Positions 58,828-61,854 of a stretch of DNA of 61,854 nt are shown here, one piece after another. Where the stretch lies: NCBI RefSeq assembly GCF_014378415.1, contig NZ_JACMNS010000095.1, positions 1-61,854 on the forward strand. The letters run 5' to 3'. The stretch is from Aquabacterium sp. GTDB lineage: Bacteria > Pseudomonadota > Gammaproteobacteria > Burkholderiales > Burkholderiaceae_C. How positions within the stretch are numbered: position 1 is the stretch's first letter; the number at the start of each line of letters is the position of its first letter. The notes below the pieces were generated by a model. That model did not search any database. It saw only the letters and a list, made by a program, of their open reading frames with translations, and was not told where the DNA came from. Position numbers and translations under genes: made by a program.

Positions 58828-58838
58828 TTAGGGGCCTC

Positions 58839-60091
<1,253 letters not shown>

Positions 60092-60149
60092 CAAAAAGAG
60101 GTCCGTGGGAAAGCCCCGATTGTAGAAACCCCCGCCCTACAATCCCAGC

Positions 60150-61283
60150 ATGTTCAGTTTCATCAAGAAAAAGCTGGGCCTGGGCGGCAGCCCCGCGCCA
60201 GCAGACCCACCGGCCACCCCGCCTCCCGAGACACGCACTGCGCCCGCATCCGCGCCCGCAAGCGCCCCTGTGGCGGCGGCCACAAAGGCCCCAGCGCCCT
60301 CGGTGCCCATGACCCCCACCATGGCTGCGCCTGCACCCATCCAGCCCGCCCCGGAACCCGTGGCGGAGCGACGCTCGTGGATGGACAAGCTCAAAGCGGG
60401 CTTGCGCAAGACCAGTTCCAGCATTTCACAGGTCTTCACGGGCACGCAGATTGACGATGCGCTGTACGAAGAGCTTGAAGCCGCTTTGCTGATGGCCGAT
60501 GCCGGCGTGGCCGCGACCGAGCATTTGCTGGACGACCTCAAGCGCCGCGTGAAAGAGGCCAAGGCCAGCGATCCAGCGGCCGTGAAGTTTTTGCTGATCG
60601 ATGCCATCACCGAACTGCTCAAGCCGCTGGAGCAATCGCTGGCCGTGGGTCAACACACCCCCACCGTGATCATGGTGGCGGGGGTGAATGGCGCCGGCAA
60701 GACGACCACCATTGGCAAACTCACCCGCCACCTCAGCGACTCCAACCAGCGCGTGCTGCTGGCCGCCGCCGACACCTTCCGCGCCGCCGCGCGCGAACAG
60801 TTGTTGGTGTGGGCAGACCGCAATCGCGTGGACATCGTCAGCCAGGACAATGGCGATCCTGCTGCCGTGACCTTCGATGCCGTGCAGGCAGGCCGGGCCC
60901 GAGGGTGTGACGTCGTGATCGCCGACACGGCCGGGCGTCTGGCCACCCAGATCCACCTGATGGACGAATTGCGCAAGGTCAAACGCGTGATCGGCAAGGC
61001 CATGGACGGTGCACCCCACGAGGTCCTGCTCGTGGTGGATGGCAACACCGGGCAAAACGCCCTCTCGCAGGTCAAGGCTTTTGACGAGGCGCTGGGCCTG
61101 ACAGGCCTGGTGGTGACCAAGCTGGACGGCACGGCCAAGGGCGGTGTGCTCGCCGCCATTGCCTTGTGGTCACGCGGCCGCGCAGGCGGGGCGGTGCCGG
61201 TGTACTTCGTGGGTGTCGGTGAAAAGCTGGAAGACCTGCAGACCTTCAACGCACGCGAGTTCGCTCAGGCGCTGTTGACCTGA
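60150..61283 (+). CDS. ftsY: Signal recognition particle receptor FtsY
   Basis: A 377-residue SRP GTPase that docks ribosomes at the inner membrane. The N-terminal ~80 residues are Ala/Pro-rich rather than the long acidic A domain of E. coli. The N domain follows (~81-160). The G domain has GVNGAGKTTTIGKL (G1), AADTFRAAAREQL, DTAGR (G3), TKLDGTAKGG (G4) and FVGVGEKLEDLQTF. It pairs divergently with rsmD, as in many proteobacteria. Confidence 0.96.
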   Translation: MFSFIKKKLGLGGSPAPADPPATPPPETRTAPASAPASAPVAAATKAPAPSVPMTPTMAAPAPIQPAPEPVAERRSWMDKLKAGLRKTSSSISQVFTGTQIDDALYEELEAALLMADAGVAATEHLLDDLKRRVKEAKASDPAAVKFLLIDAITELLKPLEQSLAVGQHTPTVIMVAGVNGAGKTTTIGKLTRHLSDSNQRVLLAAADTFRAAAREQLLVWADRNRVDIVSQDNGDPAAVTFDAVQAGRARGCDVVIADTAGRLATQIHLMDELRKVKRVIGKAMDGAPHEVLLVVDGNTGQNALSQVKAFDEALGLTGLVVTKLDGTAKGGVLAAIALWSRGRAGGAVPVYFVGVGEKLEDLQTFNAREFAQALLT

Positions 61284-61301
61284 GCCTGACAACGCAGCAC
61301 A

Positions 61302-61854
61302 TCAATGCCGAGATGCGGCGGCCTCTTCCAATGGAACGGGGCCGGACTCCAGGTCATCAAACCAAGTCGATGGCGGCGGCTCTTTGCGCTCGGCTTCTTC
61401 GTCGGCAAAATCATCCGAGTTGAAATCGTTGTCGTCCTCATTGACCGACATGCCATGCATGACACCCGCCGATTGCATGGAAGCGACCACCGCCGCGGCT
61501 TCCGCACTGCGACGCGTCTGACTGTTGGTGCCCGCCGGCCGCTTGGGCATGGCCAAAGCGGCGCCCAGCACGGTCTCACGGGCCACGGCTGGCCCGGGCA
61601 ATGACCCTTCCAGCCACACGTAGACCGGGATACCCGTGGCCGCCAGCACGCGATCCATGCGGGCATGGCGACGCACGGTGCGCGGTTTTTCTTGTTTGAC
61701 CGGCTGGCGCAACTCGACCACGGCGATCACCTGGGACGAGTCGTCGCACACCACCAGATCAGCGCAAATGGAGCCCACGCGGCGCAACCACTCGCTGTAG
61801 GAGTTGCGGGTGGGCACGCGCAGAAACCTGGCCAGGGGCACCTGCGCCAACACC
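61302..61854 (-). CDS. DUF2726-domain protein (5' end cut by window edge)
   Basis: The frame runs off the right edge, giving 184 codons with the stop at 61302. FLRVPTRNSYSEWLRRVGSICADLVVCDDSSQVIAVVEL and RRHARMDRVLAATGIPVYVW match DUF2726, a nuclease-like domain (D-x(n)-E-x-R core with VVEL). A disordered acidic tail follows. The GTG near the edge is probably an internal codon. Function unknown. It is convergent with ftsY. Confidence 0.8.
   Translation of the reverse strand, partial: VLAQVPLARFLRVPTRNSYSEWLRRVGSICADLVVCDDSSQVIAVVELRQPVKQEKPRTVRRHARMDRVLAATGIPVYVWLEGSLPGPAVARETVLGAALAMPKRPAGTNSQTRRSAEAAAVVASMQSAGVMHGMSVNEDDNDFNSDDFADEEAERKEPPPSTWFDDLESGPVPLEEAAASRH

Overview
The window is high-GC bacterial chromosome. 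Codon use, gene order and individual proteins point to a betaproteobacterium of the order Burkholderiales, probably the Comamonadaceae or the Rubrivivax/Leptothrix/Aquabacterium group. The block tetratricopeptide protein - lolB - ispE - tRNA-Gln - prs - rplY - pth, a BktB-type thiolase and a red-type cbb operon with cbbX all fit that placement. I see no phage, insertion sequence or CRISPR array. About 56 protein genes, one tRNA and two gene remnants are supported.

Layout. 1-5868 (minus): a circularly permuted ATP-grasp/alpha-E protein cut by the left edge, and a transglutaminase-amidoligase fusion, together a predicted peptide-forming and peptide-cleaving pair. 6117-12450 (plus): a small membrane protein, an HlyD-type adaptor, an ABC ATPase with two FtsX/MacB-type permeases, and an exported alpha/beta hydrolase. 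12479-15132 (minus): two tandem acyltransferases with the hallmarks of the BAHD family, best known from plants and fungi. A polytopic membrane protein with a GT-C-like look (15255-17042) is transcribed away from them. 17114-23263: an ICMT-like methyltransferase, 6-phosphogluconolactonase, a twin-GAF protein, an AraC-type regulator, a ferritin-like metal-dependent hydrolase, an OmpA-type lipoprotein and RdgC. 23284-31346: a 1364-residue membrane protein with an internal duplication, a membrane-protein gene remnant, a SNF2-family helicase, a hydratase and a tiny membrane protein.

31442-33921 holds edd-eda (Entner-Doudoroff). 33931-36264 holds egtB-egtD (ergothioneine). 36640-44040 holds the Calvin-cycle operon cbbLSXFPZ plus a redoxin, with cbbR divergent. 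44085-45269 is bktB. 45347-46930 is a small operon showing decay: a TfoX-like protein with an internal deletion and a broken cupin gene upstream. 47129-51988 is a base-excision-repair cluster (xthA, mutY, mutM) with a dynamin-like GTPase between mutM and mutY. 52042-61854 is housekeeping: TPR protein, lolB, ispE, tRNA-Gln, prs, rplY, pth, a ferredoxin, coaD, rsmD, ftsY and a DUF2726 gene cut by the right edge.

Taken together, the genes suggest an aerobic organism able to fix CO2 with form I RuBisCO, to use sugar acids through the Entner-Doudoroff route, and to protect itself with ergothioneine and 8-oxoguanine repair. The least explained parts are the tandem BAHD-like pair with its divergent membrane protein, the duplicated 1364-residue protein, and the ATP-grasp/transglutaminase pair.
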